The position numbers and the translations under genes are program-made. The notes beneath the pieces are model-generated. The model had not been told where the DNA came from, did not search any database, and saw nothing but the letters and a program-made list of their open reading frames with translations. DNA of 64,000 nt from Streptomyces sp. XY006 (GTDB lineage Bacteria; Actinomycetota; Actinomycetes; Streptomycetales; Streptomycetaceae), in NCBI RefSeq assembly GCF_002237655.1, contig NZ_NOKT01000002.1:124001-188000 (forward strand), given 5' to 3'. The first letter of the stretch is position 1. Every line of letters begins with the position of its first letter. Positions 34,598-43,121 of this stretch are shown in pieces.

Positions 34598-36310
34598 ATG
34601 GCGACACACACTGAACCGGTTGCGCCAGTACCCGCGGCGGAGCGCCGCGGCCGGGGCAAGGTCATCGTCTCCTGGGTGACGACCACCGACCACAAGAAGA
34701 TCGGGCATCTGTACCTGATCACGTCGTTCCTGTTCTTCCTGATCGCCGGTGCGCTGGCGATGGCGATCAGGGCGGAGCTGGCCCGGCCGGGTCTGCAGAT
34801 CCTCTCCAGCGAGCAGTACAACCAGGCATTCACGATGCACGGCACGATCATGCTGCTGCTGTTCGCGACGCCCACCTTCGCGGGCTTCGCCAACGCGGTC
34901 ATGCCGTTGCAGATCGGCTCACCCGACGTGGCGTTCCCGCGGCTGAACATGCTCTCGTACTGGCTGTTCCTGCTGGGCGGCCTGATCGTGCTGGGCAGCT
35001 TCCTCACCCCGCAGGGCGCGGCCGACTTCGGCTGGACCGCCTACACCCCGCTCAGCGGCGGCGAGCGCACCACCTACGTCGGCGGGGACCTGTGGATCAT
35101 GGGGCTGGCGCTGTCCGGCTTCGGCACCATCCTCGGCTCGGTCAACTTCATCACCACGATCATCTGCATGCGCGCCCCAGGCATGACGATGTTCCGGATG
35201 CCGATCTTCACCTGGAACGTGCTGCTCACCTCGGTACTGGTGCTGCTGGCCTTCCCGGTCCTGGCCGCGGCCCTGCTGGTGCTGGAGGCGGACCGGCGGT
35301 TCGGCGCCCAGGTGTTCAACCCCGAGAACGGCGGCGCGATCCTCTGGCAGCACCTGTTCTGGTTCTTCGGCCACCCCGAGGTCTACATCCTGGCGCTGCC
35401 GTTCTTCGGCGTGATCAGCGAGATCATCCCCGTCTTCGCGCGCAAGCCGATCTTCGGTTACACGGGTCTGATCGGTGCCACCATCGCCATCGCCGGGCTG
35501 TCGGTGACGGTGTGGGCGCACCACATGTTCGCCACGGGCGCGGTGCTGCTGCCGTTCTTCGCGTTCATGACGTATCTGATCGCGGTGCCGACAGGCGTGA
35601 AGTTCTTCAACTGGATCGGCACCATGTGGAAGGGCTCGCTGTCGTTCGAGCCACCCATGCTGTGGGCGGCCGGCTTCCTGGTCACCTTCCTCTTCGGCGG
35701 TCTGACCGGCGTCATCCTCGGCTCCCCGCCGCTCGACTGGCACGTCACCGACAGCTACTTCGTCGTCGCCCACTTCCACTACGTGCTCTTCGGCACGATC
35801 GTCTTCACGATGTTCGGCGGATTCAGCTTCTGGTGGCCGAAGATGACCGGCACCATGCTGAACGAGCGCCTGGAGAAGGTGCACTTCTGGACGCTGTTCG
35901 TCGGCTTCCACACCACGTTCCTGGTGCAGCACTGGCTGGGCGCCGAGGGCATGCCCCGCCGCTACGCCGACTATCTGGCCGCCGACGGCTTCACCGCCCT
36001 CAACACCGTCTCCTCGATCGGCGCCTTCCTCCTCGGCCTGTCGACCCTGCCCTTCCTGTACAACGTGTGGCGCACCGCGCAGAAGGGCGAGCGGGTCGAG
36101 GTCGACGACCCCTGGGGGTACGGGCGGTCCCTGGAGTGGGCCACCTCCTGCCCGCCGCCCCGGCACAACTTCCTCACCCTGCCCAAGATCCGCTCCGAGT
36201 CCCCCGCGTTCGACCTGCGCCATCCGGACGTGGCCGTCCTGGACGAGGCGGAGAACACCGGGCGGCGTGACGTGGTGGACGCCGAGGGGCACAAGGGCGA
36301 CCGGCCGTGA
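34598..36310 (+). CDS. ctaD: Cytochrome c oxidase subunit I, stand-alone copy
   Basis: This 570-aa heme-copper oxidase subunit I has about twelve spans. The low-spin heme and CuB ligands are visible: [28 protein letters not shown] (His and the cross-linked Tyr region), WAHHMFATG (paired CuB His) and [12 protein letters not shown] (heme His pair). Start ATG 34598 follows GAGGGA; the open frame to 34397 has no family match. No subunit II or III or bc1 gene is adjacent, unlike the usual qcr-cta cluster, so this is probably a second copy that uses subunits made elsewhere. It lies beside the oxygen-stress gene set. Confidence 0.92.
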   Translation: MATHTEPVAPVPAAERRGRGKVIVSWVTTTDHKKIGHLYLITSFLFFLIAGALAMAIRAELARPGLQILSSEQYNQAFTMHGTIMLLLFATPTFAGFANAVMPLQIGSPDVAFPRLNMLSYWLFLLGGLIVLGSFLTPQGAADFGWTAYTPLSGGERTTYVGGDLWIMGLALSGFGTILGSVNFITTIICMRAPGMTMFRMPIFTWNVLLTSVLVLLAFPVLAAALLVLEADRRFGAQVFNPENGGAILWQHLFWFFGHPEVYILALPFFGVISEIIPVFARKPIFGYTGLIGATIAIAGLSVTVWAHHMFATGAVLLPFFAFMTYLIAVPTGVKFFNWIGTMWKGSLSFEPPMLWAAGFLVTFLFGGLTGVILGSPPLDWHVTDSYFVVAHFHYVLFGTIVFTMFGGFSFWWPKMTGTMLNERLEKVHFWTLFVGFHTTFLVQHWLGAEGMPRRYADYLAADGFTALNTVSSIGAFLLGLSTLPFLYNVWRTAQKGERVEVDDPWGYGRSLEWATSCPPPRHNFLTLPKIRSESPAFDLRHPDVAVLDEAENTGRRDVVDAEGHKGDRP

Positions 36311-36684
36311 CGCCCGGCGGCCACGACGCGCTGGACGGGGAACGGCCCGGCGTACTGGCCGCGGAGGCCGAGGGCTACCTGCTGGCGCACGCCCATCACG
36401 AGCAGATCCGCCGCGAGGCCGCGGAGCTGCGGGCGCGGCTGCCGTGGCTGACCACGGCTCAGGCCGAGGAGCTCACCGGCCACTACGTCCGGCTGCGGCT
36501 GGACGTCACCCGCCGGCTGCTGCTGAGCACGGTCCGCCGCGCCGAGGAGCTGCGCGAGGAGTACGAGAACCGCTACGCCGCCCTGCGGCGCGTGCTGCTC
36601 CGCCGGCACGCGGCGGCCGCGTGCGCGGTCCTCGCGTGCGGTGCCGGGGTGAGTTCCCTGGCCGCCGGGGTGCTCACCCGCTGA
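36307..36684 (+). CDS. Small membrane protein coupled to ctaD
   Basis: The 125-aa protein has a mostly helical, charged body ([58 protein letters not shown]). One C-terminal span is [20 protein letters not shown]. The GTG start overlaps the ctaD stop (GTGA), so it is translationally coupled to the oxidase. No cofactor-binding motif is seen. It may be an accessory subunit or assembly factor of this oxidase, inferred from context only. Confidence 0.65.
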   Translation: MTPGGHDALDGERPGVLAAEAEGYLLAHAHHEQIRREAAELRARLPWLTTAQAEELTGHYVRLRLDVTRRLLLSTVRRAEELREEYENRYAALRRVLLRRHAAAACAVLACGAGVSSLAAGVLTR

Positions 36685-36742
36685 CCGGCCGTGCCGGACG
36701 GTGGTGCACAGTGGGAAGGAGTCCAGGCCTCGGAGGGGTGGT

Positions 36743-37474
36743 GTGATCGTGCGTCGGATCCTGGTGACCGGTTCCGCGGACGGGCTCGGCCGGGCGGCGG
36801 CGGACACGCTGCTGGCGGCCGGGCACGACGTGGTGGTGCACGCCCGGAACCGGGAGCGCGCGAAGGAGCTGGACGCGCTCGTCGAGCGGGGGGCGCGGCT
36901 CGTCGTCGGCGACTTCACCGACCGGGAGGCCGTACGGCGGATCGCCGGCGAGCTCGACGAGGCGCCCCCGCTGGACGCGGTCATCCACAACGCCGGGGTG
37001 TGGCGGGGGCCGGCGGTCATGCCGGTGAACGTCATCGCCCCGTATCTGCTCACGGCCCTGCTGCGCGGGGTGGGCCGGCTGGTGTACCTGAGCAGCGGCT
37101 CACACTACGGCGGGCGTCCCGTCCTGGACGGGGTGGACTGGCGGGGCGGGAGCGCGGGTTCGTACGCCGACAGCAAGCTGTTCGTCACGGCTCTCGCGGC
37201 CGCCGTGGCCCGGCTGCGTCCCGGCGTGCCGAGCAACGCGGTGGATCCCGGCTGGGTGCCGACGAAGATGGGCGGTCCCGGCGCGCCGGACGACCTCGAA
37301 CTCGGTCACCGCACCCAGGAGTGGCTGGCGGTGAGCGACGAGCCCGCGGCCCTGTCGACCGGCGGCTACTGGTACCACGGCGAGCGGCGGGAACCACACG
37401 CCGCGGTCCACGACCGGGCGTTCCAGGACCGTCTCCTGCGGACCCTGGCCGAGGAGACGGGCACCGCGCTCTGA
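36743..37474 (+). CDS. Short-chain dehydrogenase/reductase (SDR)
   Basis: The 243-aa protein has the NAD(P) motif ILVTGSADGLGRAAADTLL (TGxxxGxG, about residues 6-13), VVHARNRERAKELDAL, DFTDRE, the substrate-side IHNAGVW (NAG), LVYLSSGSHYGG (catalytic Ser) and GSYADSKLFVTALAAA (YxxxK). VDPGWVPTKMGGPGAPDDLE is the usual SDR C-terminal turn. The Arg after the first strand suggests NADPH. The GTG at 36743 follows GGAGGGG. The substrate is unknown. Confidence 0.87.
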   Translation: MIVRRILVTGSADGLGRAAADTLLAAGHDVVVHARNRERAKELDALVERGARLVVGDFTDREAVRRIAGELDEAPPLDAVIHNAGVWRGPAVMPVNVIAPYLLTALLRGVGRLVYLSSGSHYGGRPVLDGVDWRGGSAGSYADSKLFVTALAAAVARLRPGVPSNAVDPGWVPTKMGGPGAPDDLELGHRTQEWLAVSDEPAALSTGGYWYHGERREPHAAVHDRAFQDRLLRTLAEETGTAL

Positions 37475-37492
37475 GCCGGACCTCCGCGTGGT

Positions 37493-37522
37493 CGAGCGGC
37501 TCGCGGTCGGACCGGCCGCTCG
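37493..37522. terminator. Nested hairpin between convergent genes
   Basis: CGAGCGGC (37493-37500) pairs perfectly with GCCGCTCG (37515-37522). The loop contains CGGTC-G-GACCG, which extends the stem. It sits between the SDR stop (37474) and the glycosidase stop (37554), so it could terminate both. Confidence 0.65.
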
Positions 37523-37553
37523 CCGGAACCCGGGGACCGGCAGGCGGGCCGGG

Positions 37554-39935
37554 TCATCCCTCGTGGCCGTCCGTGAGGAGGAGCCGGGCCGTCTCCCCCG
37601 CCTGGACGCCGATCGCCCGGTCGGGCAGTTCGACGTCGATGGGCGGCAGGTCGGACGGCGGTACGGCGATCTCCAGTTGTCCGTGCGTGAGGCGCAGCCG
37701 GATGCCCCAGTGGCCCTGGTAGGCGATGGAGACCCCGTACGACGACAGCTCCGGCAGCGGCACCGGGTCCAGCCACAGGGCCCCGGCGCGGGTCTCCAGG
37801 CCGGTCAGTCCCCGCTGGACCAGGTCGAGGGTGCCGGCCATCGCGCCCAGGTGGATGCCCTCGCCGGTGGTGCCGCCCTGGAGGTCGGCGATGTCGCCGC
37901 GCAGGGCCTCCTGGCAGAATGTCCACGCCTCGGCCCGCCGGCACCGGGCCAGGACCCAGCCGTGGACCAGGCCGCTGAGGGTCGAGCCGTGGCTGGTGCG
38001 GGCCAGGTAGTGGTCGACGGTGCGCTCCCAGGTCTCCTCGTCCAGCCGGTAGCCCAGGCGCCGGAAGAGTTTCCGCAGTTCGGCCGGTGAGAAGAGGTAG
38101 CCGAGCATCAGCACGTCGGCCTGTTTGGACGCCTTGTAGCGGTTGACGGTGTCGCCCTCGGCCTCCAGGATCCGGTCGAGGCGGCGGATGTCGTCGTAGC
38201 GCTTGCGGTAGTCGCCCCAGTCGAGTTCCACGAGGTCGCCGTAGCCCTCGAACTGGCTGATGACCCCGTCGTGGAAGGGCACGTGCAGGGTGCGGGAGAC
38301 GTCCTCCCAGTGGTCCGGTTCGCCGGCCTCCAGGGCGATGCGCTCCACGAGTTCGCGGCGGCGGGGCTCGGGCAGGGTGCGCAGCACGTCCAGGGCGCGG
38401 GTGAGCACCCAGGCCGCCGTGACGTTGGTGTAGGCGTTGTCGTCCAGGCCCGGCCGTTCGGCGTCCGGGTAGGCCTCGTGGTACTCGTCGGGGCCGACGA
38501 CCCCGCGGATGCGGTGGCGTCCCAGGGTCGCGTCCCAGGTGGCCGAGTCGGCCCAGAAGCGCGCGATCTGCAGCAGCATCTCGGCGCCCTTGGTGTGCAG
38601 GAACTCCGCGTCGCCCCCGGCTTCGCAGTACTGCCAGACGTTGTACGCGATCGCCGAGCCGACGTGGTGCTGCAGATGCGTGTGGTCGGGCAGCCAGCGG
38701 CCCGAGCGGGGGTTGAGGTGCAGCTGCTGGGTCTCCTCGCGTCCGTCGCTGCCGCTCTGCCACGGATACAGCGCGCCGCGCCGGCCGATGGCCCGGGCCG
38801 CCGCGCACGCCCGCTCCAGTCGCCGGTGGCGGTAGCGGAGCAGGGCCCGGGACACCTCGGGGAAGTGCAGGTTGAGGTACGGCAGGACGAACAGCTCGTC
38901 CCAGAAGACGTGCCCGCGGTAGGCCTCGCCGTGCAGTCCCCGGGCCGGTACGCCCACGTCGAGTTCGGCGGTGTGCGGGGAGAGCGTCTGCAGCACGTGG
39001 AAGAGGTGCAGGCGCAGGATGTGACCGGGCTCCCCCGGCACGTCCAGTTCGGCACGGCGCCACAGCTGGGCCCAGGCGGTGCGGTGGGAGGCGAGCAGCC
39101 GGTCGAACGCGGGTGCCGCGCCGACCCGGTCGACGGCGGCCTGCAGCGGGTCGCTGATCGCCGGGTCGTGCGAGGTGTGCAGGGCGATGGTCTTGTCGAC
39201 GGTGGCGGAGTGCCCGGGGGCGAGCGGCACGGTGAGGCGCTGGACGGCGCGCGCGGGTTCGTGGAGGTCCGCGACGGGCTGCGCGGCGGTCAGCCGGGCG
39301 GCCATGCCGATCCGGATGTCCGACGTGCGGGTACGGCAGCGCAGCCACACCGTGTCCGGCCCGGCGGTCCCGGTGTGCACATGGGTGAGGTGGCGGCCGT
39401 CCAGATCGCGGTAGCGCGGCACCCCCGCGTTGCTCACCGTCCCGTCGAGAGCGGCCTCGACGTCCAGCTCACCGGAGAAGCCCTCGGCGGTGAACTCGCT
39501 GCGCAGTGCCGCGAGATGGGGGTCGGCCATGTGCACCAGCCGCCACTGCCGTACCGCGAGGACCCGCCCGGCGCCGAGGGCGTAGCGGGTGCGCCGCTCC
39601 AGCAGGCCCTCGTCGAGGTGGAGGGTCTGCCGGTGGTCCAGCACGGTCGCCGTGTCCGGGGAGAGCCACTCCCCGCCCGGGATCCGGAAGCGCAGGGGCA
39701 GCCAGTCGGGCAGGTTGACGAGGTCCTCGTTCTCCACGCGGCGTCCGGCGACCTCGGACACCAGCCGGTTGTAGCAGCCGGCCGCGTAGGTGCCCGGGTA
39801 GTGGACGTCGTCGGCCGCGCACTCGGGCAGCGCGCCCCGGGTGGCGAAGCAGCCGTTGCCCAGCGTGCACAGCGACTCCCGCAGCCGCTCCTCGGCGGGC
39901 AGGTACCCCTCGTACTCCCAGATCCGGTCCGTCAC
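37554..39935 (-). CDS. GH65 family disaccharide phosphorylase/hydrolase
   Basis: The 793-aa protein has the GH65 plan: N-terminal beta domain (ESLCTLGNGCFATRGALPE, PDWLPLRFRI), a helical barrel with YRGHVFWDELFVLPYLN, ALYPWQSGSDGREETQ, and the general-acid region RIRGVVGPDEYHEAYPD with the catalytic Glu. TTGEGIHLGAMAGTLDLVQRG and ASKQADVLMLGYL follow. GH65 enzymes are mainly phosphorylases of maltose, trehalose, kojibiose or nigerose; the exact sugar is not readable here. The GTG start follows AGGAGG at 9 nt. It lies 13 bp after the universal stress gene on the same strand, so trehalose or related sugar turnover is probably co-induced with it. Confidence 0.88.
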   Translation of the reverse strand: MTDRIWEYEGYLPAEERLRESLCTLGNGCFATRGALPECAADDVHYPGTYAAGCYNRLVSEVAGRRVENEDLVNLPDWLPLRFRIPGGEWLSPDTATVLDHRQTLHLDEGLLERRTRYALGAGRVLAVRQWRLVHMADPHLAALRSEFTAEGFSGELDVEAALDGTVSNAGVPRYRDLDGRHLTHVHTGTAGPDTVWLRCRTRTSDIRIGMAARLTAAQPVADLHEPARAVQRLTVPLAPGHSATVDKTIALHTSHDPAISDPLQAAVDRVGAAPAFDRLLASHRTAWAQLWRRAELDVPGEPGHILRLHLFHVLQTLSPHTAELDVGVPARGLHGEAYRGHVFWDELFVLPYLNLHFPEVSRALLRYRHRRLERACAAARAIGRRGALYPWQSGSDGREETQQLHLNPRSGRWLPDHTHLQHHVGSAIAYNVWQYCEAGGDAEFLHTKGAEMLLQIARFWADSATWDATLGRHRIRGVVGPDEYHEAYPDAERPGLDDNAYTNVTAAWVLTRALDVLRTLPEPRRRELVERIALEAGEPDHWEDVSRTLHVPFHDGVISQFEGYGDLVELDWGDYRKRYDDIRRLDRILEAEGDTVNRYKASKQADVLMLGYLFSPAELRKLFRRLGYRLDEETWERTVDHYLARTSHGSTLSGLVHGWVLARCRRAEAWTFCQEALRGDIADLQGGTTGEGIHLGAMAGTLDLVQRGLTGLETRAGALWLDPVPLPELSSYGVSIAYQGHWGIRLRLTHGQLEIAVPPSDLPPIDVELPDRAIGVQAGETARLLLTDGHEG

Positions 39936-39948
39936 GGGCCGTATCCTC

Positions 39949-40830
39949 CTAGACGCGCTGCGGAACGACGGCGACCGGGCACTCGGCGTGGTGCAGCAGG
40001 ATGTGGGCCACCCTGCCGAGCTGGAGCCCGAAGTGGCCCTGCCGGCGCCGGGCCCCGACGATCACCAGGTCGGCCGCGGCCGAACGGTGCACGAGCACCT
40101 TGGCCGCCGGGCCCTCCGGCGTCGTGCGGTGCACCCGGACACCGGGGTGCCGGGCCGCGGCGTCGCGCAGCAGCGCGTCGAGTTCGGTGCGGGCCCGCTC
40201 CGCGTGCTCGCGTCCGGGTGCCTCGGCGAGCGGGTCCCCGTCGACGGCTTCGCGCGCGGGGCAGCGCCAGGCGCGGACGACGTCCAGGACGCAGCCGCGG
40301 GCCTCGGCCTCGTGGAAGGCGAAGCGCACCGCTTCCGCGCCGGTGTCGGGGCCGCCGGCGCCGAGCAGGATCCGCTCGTGGGTGCCGGCCAGACCGGCGC
40401 GGTCGCCGCGCACCACGATCACGGGGCAGTGCGCCCGGGCCGCGACGGCCAGCCCGACCGAGCCGAGCAGCAGCCCCTTCAGCTCGCCGCGTCCGCGCGA
40501 GCCGGTGACCAGGGCGGCGGCGTTGTTGCCCTCGTGCAGGAGGGCGTCCGCCGCGTCGGCGAGCAGCACGTCGGTGGTCACCTTCACGTCGGGGTTGCGC
40601 CGACCGGCGCGTTCCGCCGCGGAGGCGACGATGTGGTCGGCCATCAGACGCCCCGTGGGGCGGGCCAGTCCGACGGACGGGGCGAGTCCCTCGTAGCGCT
40701 CCCAGAGGGAGCCGTGGACGAGCCGCAGCGCGAGTCCGTGCCGGGCGGCCTCGTCCACCGCCCAGTCGACCGCCGGCAGGCTGCCGTCCGAACCGTCGAC
40801 GCCCACGACCAAGGGCAGTTCCGTCGTCAT
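39949..40830 (-). CDS. Universal stress protein, two USP domains (copy 1)
   Basis: The 293-aa protein has two UspA domains. The first is PLVVGVDGSDGSLPAVDWAVDEAARHGL, ending in the ATP-binding loop TGSRGRGELKGLLLGSVG. The second ends VGARRRQGHFGLQLGRVAHILLHHAECPVAVVP. The SLWERYEG segment is typical of Streptomyces tandem USPs. It begins at ATG 40830 by alignment with the paralogue at 44917-45795; both have GGTGGGAA-like leader sequence. It heads a two-gene operon with GH65. Paired GGGCC-N4-GGCCC sites lie upstream (40932-40966). A stress or dormancy role is known for the family. Confidence 0.9.
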   Translation of the reverse strand: MTTELPLVVGVDGSDGSLPAVDWAVDEAARHGLALRLVHGSLWERYEGLAPSVGLARPTGRLMADHIVASAAERAGRRNPDVKVTTDVLLADAADALLHEGNNAAALVTGSRGRGELKGLLLGSVGLAVAARAHCPVIVVRGDRAGLAGTHERILLGAGGPDTGAEAVRFAFHEAEARGCVLDVVRAWRCPAREAVDGDPLAEAPGREHAERARTELDALLRDAAARHPGVRVHRTTPEGPAAKVLVHRSAAADLVIVGARRRQGHFGLQLGRVAHILLHHAECPVAVVPQRV

Positions 40831-40931
40831 CGTTCCCACCGCCTCGTGCTCGGGCAGTTCCCGGATCCATGTCCTCGGATTCACGTGCTTGGATCCACTC
40901 CCACCGTCGCACCCGGGGCGGCGGCGCGCGA

Positions 40932-40966
40932 GGGGCGGTCGGCCCCTGGCCGGGGCCGTTCGGCCC
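40932..40966. promoter_or_regulatory. Paired DevR/OsdR-like boxes (USP1/Crp-like divergent promoter)
   Basis: GGGGCGGTCGGCCC (40932-40945, one mismatch to GGGCCGnnCGGCCC) and GGGCCGTTCGGCCC (40953-40966, perfect) are centred 21 bp apart in the 262-bp gap between divergent genes. They could serve both promoters. Confidence 0.6.
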
Positions 40967-41092
40967 TTGGTGCGCGGTGGGCGCCGGGCCCACGCTGAAG
41001 TCAGCGGACCCGGCCCGGGCATCCCGGGGAGGCCGCGGGCACACCCCGCACGCGCCGCCCGGCGCGGCGGGCGGCGGAAGGGAGACGGAGCC

Positions 41093-41551
41093 ATGACCAC
41101 CACCACCAACCTGACCGCGGGTCTCACCGCCGCGCACCGCGAGCGGCTGATGCGCGTCGCACGCGAGGTGTCCTTCGACGCGGACACCCGCCTGTTCGAG
41201 GAAGGCCGGCGCGCCGACCGGTTCTGGATCGTGCGCACCGGGACGGTCGTGCTCGACCTGCGGGTGCCGGGCCGGCGGGCCGCTGCCGTCGAGTCCCTGG
41301 GACACGGCGAACTGGTCGGCTGGTCGTGGTATTTCGCGCCGTACGTGTGGCATCTGGGCGCGCAGGCGGCGAGCCCGGTGCGGGCCTGGGAGTTCGACGC
41401 GGAGATCGTGCGGGCGATGTGCGCCCGGGACGCCGAGTTCGGCCGTGCCGTCGCGGAGTGGGTCGGCCGGGTGATCGCCGACCGGCTGCACGCCTCACAG
41501 GTCCGGCTGCTCGACCTGTACGCCCCGTACGGCAGCGGGAGCCGGATCTGA
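41093..41551 (+). CDS. Cyclic-nucleotide-binding domain protein without HTH
   Basis: The 152-aa protein is a Crp/cNMP-type beta roll: AREVSFDADTRLFEEGRRADRFWIVRTGTVVLDLRV, AVESLGHGELVGWSWYF and PVRAWEFDAEIVRAMCARDAEFGRAVAEWV. It ends 40 residues after the roll with no winged helix, so it cannot act as a Crp-type DNA binder by itself. The GELVGW segment replaces the usual GExxGE phosphate cassette, so ligand binding is doubtful. GGGAGACGGAG precedes the ATG. It is divergent from the USP gene and shares its paired boxes. Confidence 0.82.
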   Translation: MTTTTNLTAGLTAAHRERLMRVAREVSFDADTRLFEEGRRADRFWIVRTGTVVLDLRVPGRRAAAVESLGHGELVGWSWYFAPYVWHLGAQAASPVRAWEFDAEIVRAMCARDAEFGRAVAEWVGRVIADRLHASQVRLLDLYAPYGSGSRI

Positions 41552-41622
41552 GCGAGCCCCGCCGTCCTGCCCGGCCCGGACCCTCCCGGCCCCGCCCGGC
41601 GCCGGGGCGTGGCGGCGGGAGG

Positions 41623-42222
41623 TCAGCCCGTCATCCGTTTCCTCCACTGCGGCCCGACCCGTGCCCACTCCGCGTCCCACCGCTGCAGGCGCCGCCGGTC
41701 CAGCCGCAGACGCGCCAGCCGCCCGCACGCCCAGACGGCCGCCCCGGCGCCGGCCCCGGCGAGGACCCCGGTGCCCACGGCCTGGAACCTCGACTCCGTG
41801 GGACTGAGGGGCGCTGCGGCCAGCCGGCCGGCGCGGTCGGTCCACACGGTCACCCGGGTTCCCGCCGCGGCGTCGGGCTCGACCTCGGTCCGTCCGGTGT
41901 GCGGCGAGCCGTCCGGTGCCGTCCAGCGCACCGTCGCCCACACCGTGTCACCGCCCGAGCCGTCCGTCGTCACCTGCGGGGTCCTGGGCGCCCGCTCGGT
42001 GAGCACGGCGGGCACGGCACGGGTCTGGGCGCGCTGTGCGGAGAGGGAGCCGTCGACCGCCGTGGCCGCCGCGAGGGCGGCGACGGCCCCGCACAGCACG
42101 GCGAGGACCCAGCCGGCGAGCACGATCCAGGCCTCGACGCGGTCGCTGCGCCGGCGGAGCGGATTGCTCCGCCACCGCCACAGCCGCACCGGGGCCGCTT
42201 TCCTGCGTGGCGTCTGCCTCAT
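41623..42222 (-). CDS. Rv1733c family membrane protein (copy 2)
   Basis: This 199-aa protein has the same layout as copy 1 at 26241-26822: RLWRWRSNPLRRR start, span WIVLAGWVLAVLCGAVAALAA, loop VWATVRWTAPDGSPHTGRTEVEP with VTVWTDRAGRLAAAP, a second span and WDAEWARVG at the end. The mycobacterial relative belongs to the DosR dormancy regulon. The ATG at 42222 is set by alignment. One near-perfect DevR-like box (42266-42279) lies 44 bp upstream, consistent with the cluster it sits in. The function is not established. Confidence 0.82.
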   Translation of the reverse strand: MRQTPRRKAAPVRLWRWRSNPLRRRSDRVEAWIVLAGWVLAVLCGAVAALAAATAVDGSLSAQRAQTRAVPAVLTERAPRTPQVTTDGSGGDTVWATVRWTAPDGSPHTGRTEVEPDAAAGTRVTVWTDRAGRLAAAPLSPTESRFQAVGTGVLAGAGAGAAVWACGRLARLRLDRRRLQRWDAEWARVGPQWRKRMTG

Positions 42223-42265
42223 CGCGCCTCCCCGCTCACGGGAGTGCTTCCAGTCTGCGCCGCCA

Positions 42266-42279
42266 GGGCCGGACGGCGC
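42266..42279. promoter_or_regulatory. Single DevR/OsdR-like box upstream of Rv1733c copy 2
   Basis: GGGCCGGACGGCGC differs at one position from GGGCCGnnCGGCCC and lies 44-57 bp from the start codon. No second box is evident at the usual spacing. Confidence 0.45.
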
Positions 42280-42358
42280 CTCCCGTGCGGCCCGGTCAGC
42301 GCGGGACACCGCCCCGGGATCCGGCGACCGGCCGTCGCGGCGGCGTCCGCGCCGTCGC

Positions 42359-43033
42359 TCAGACCGTGATCCGGCGCCCGGTGACGGTGACCGGCTCGAT
42401 GCGCAGCCACAGGTCGCGCGGGCCACCCGCCCAGGGCGTGGTGAAGGCCTGCTCGTCGAGCCGGGCCGCCTCGTCCGGGTCGGTCACGGCTCGCGCGGGG
42501 CCGCGCACCAGCACGCTCCAGCCCTCGCTGAACGCCTCGTCGATGCGGTCGACCTCGAAGGCGACCTGGTGGCCGTCCGCCTGGGCGGGCGTCGTGCCCG
42601 GCTCGGTGCGGTAGACGATCGCGCCCTCGGCGACCTGGTAGTTGACCGGCACGACGAGCGGCCCGGTGTCCGCGGGCACGGCGAGGCGCCCCACTCCGTG
42701 CGTGGCGAGCAGGGAGCGGCACTCCGCCTCGGTGAGTTCCGTGAACCTGGGGGTCCGGGCGGCGCGGCCGAGGCCGGGCGGCAGTTCGGTGTCGCCGCCG
42801 GTCAGGTGCCACACCGTGGTCCTCAGCGCTCCGGCGAGCCGGAGCAGGGTGCCCGCGCCCGGGTCCGCCGTCGGCCGCTCCTCCAGGTACTGCAGGTAGG
42901 CCGGGGCCATGCCCGCGCGGGTGGCCGTCTCCTGCCGGGACAGGCCGAGTTCGGTGCGCCGCTGGGCGATCCGCCGCCCGAGGTCCCCCCGGGTGCGGCC
43001 CCCTGCGGCATGCGACGAGGCCCGTTCGGTCAT
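42359..43033 (-). CDS. XRE-type HTH fused to pyridoxamine-phosphate-oxidase-like FMN domain
   Basis: The 224-aa protein has an N-terminal helix-turn-helix (LGRRIAQRRTELGLSRQETATRAGMAPAYLQYLEERP, about residues 19-55, then LLRLAGALRTTVWHLTGG). A C-terminal split barrel has LTEAECRSLLATHGVGRLAV, VVPVNYQVAEGAIVYRTEPG, VAFEVDRIDEAFSEGWSVLVRGPA and WLRIEPVTVTGRRI. The barrel could bind FMN or F420 and sense redox state, so this may be a flavin-linked regulator. Such fusions are common in Streptomyces stress clusters. It lies directly downstream of the alcohol dehydrogenase gene (57-bp gap containing a duplication). Confidence 0.85.
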   Translation of the reverse strand: MTERASSHAAGGRTRGDLGRRIAQRRTELGLSRQETATRAGMAPAYLQYLEERPTADPGAGTLLRLAGALRTTVWHLTGGDTELPPGLGRAARTPRFTELTEAECRSLLATHGVGRLAVPADTGPLVVPVNYQVAEGAIVYRTEPGTTPAQADGHQVAFEVDRIDEAFSEGWSVLVRGPARAVTDPDEAARLDEQAFTTPWAGGPRDLWLRIEPVTVTGRRITV

Positions 43034-43053
43034 GGCCCGTCACCCCTTCCTCT

Positions 43054-43121
43054 CGTCAGGCCGCCCGACAGGGGACGACGTCCTCGCTCGTCACGCCGCC
43101 CGGTAGGGGACGACGTCCTCG
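43054..43121. repeat. 33-bp direct repeat at the 3' end of the alcohol dehydrogenase gene
   Basis: Copies at 43054-43086 and 43089-43121 differ at three positions (period 35 bp). The second encodes the last residues of the dehydrogenase (EDVVPYRAA and stop on the minus strand). The first, beyond the stop, would encode the near-identical EDVVPCRAA in another frame. A local tandem duplication is the simplest explanation. Confidence 0.8.
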
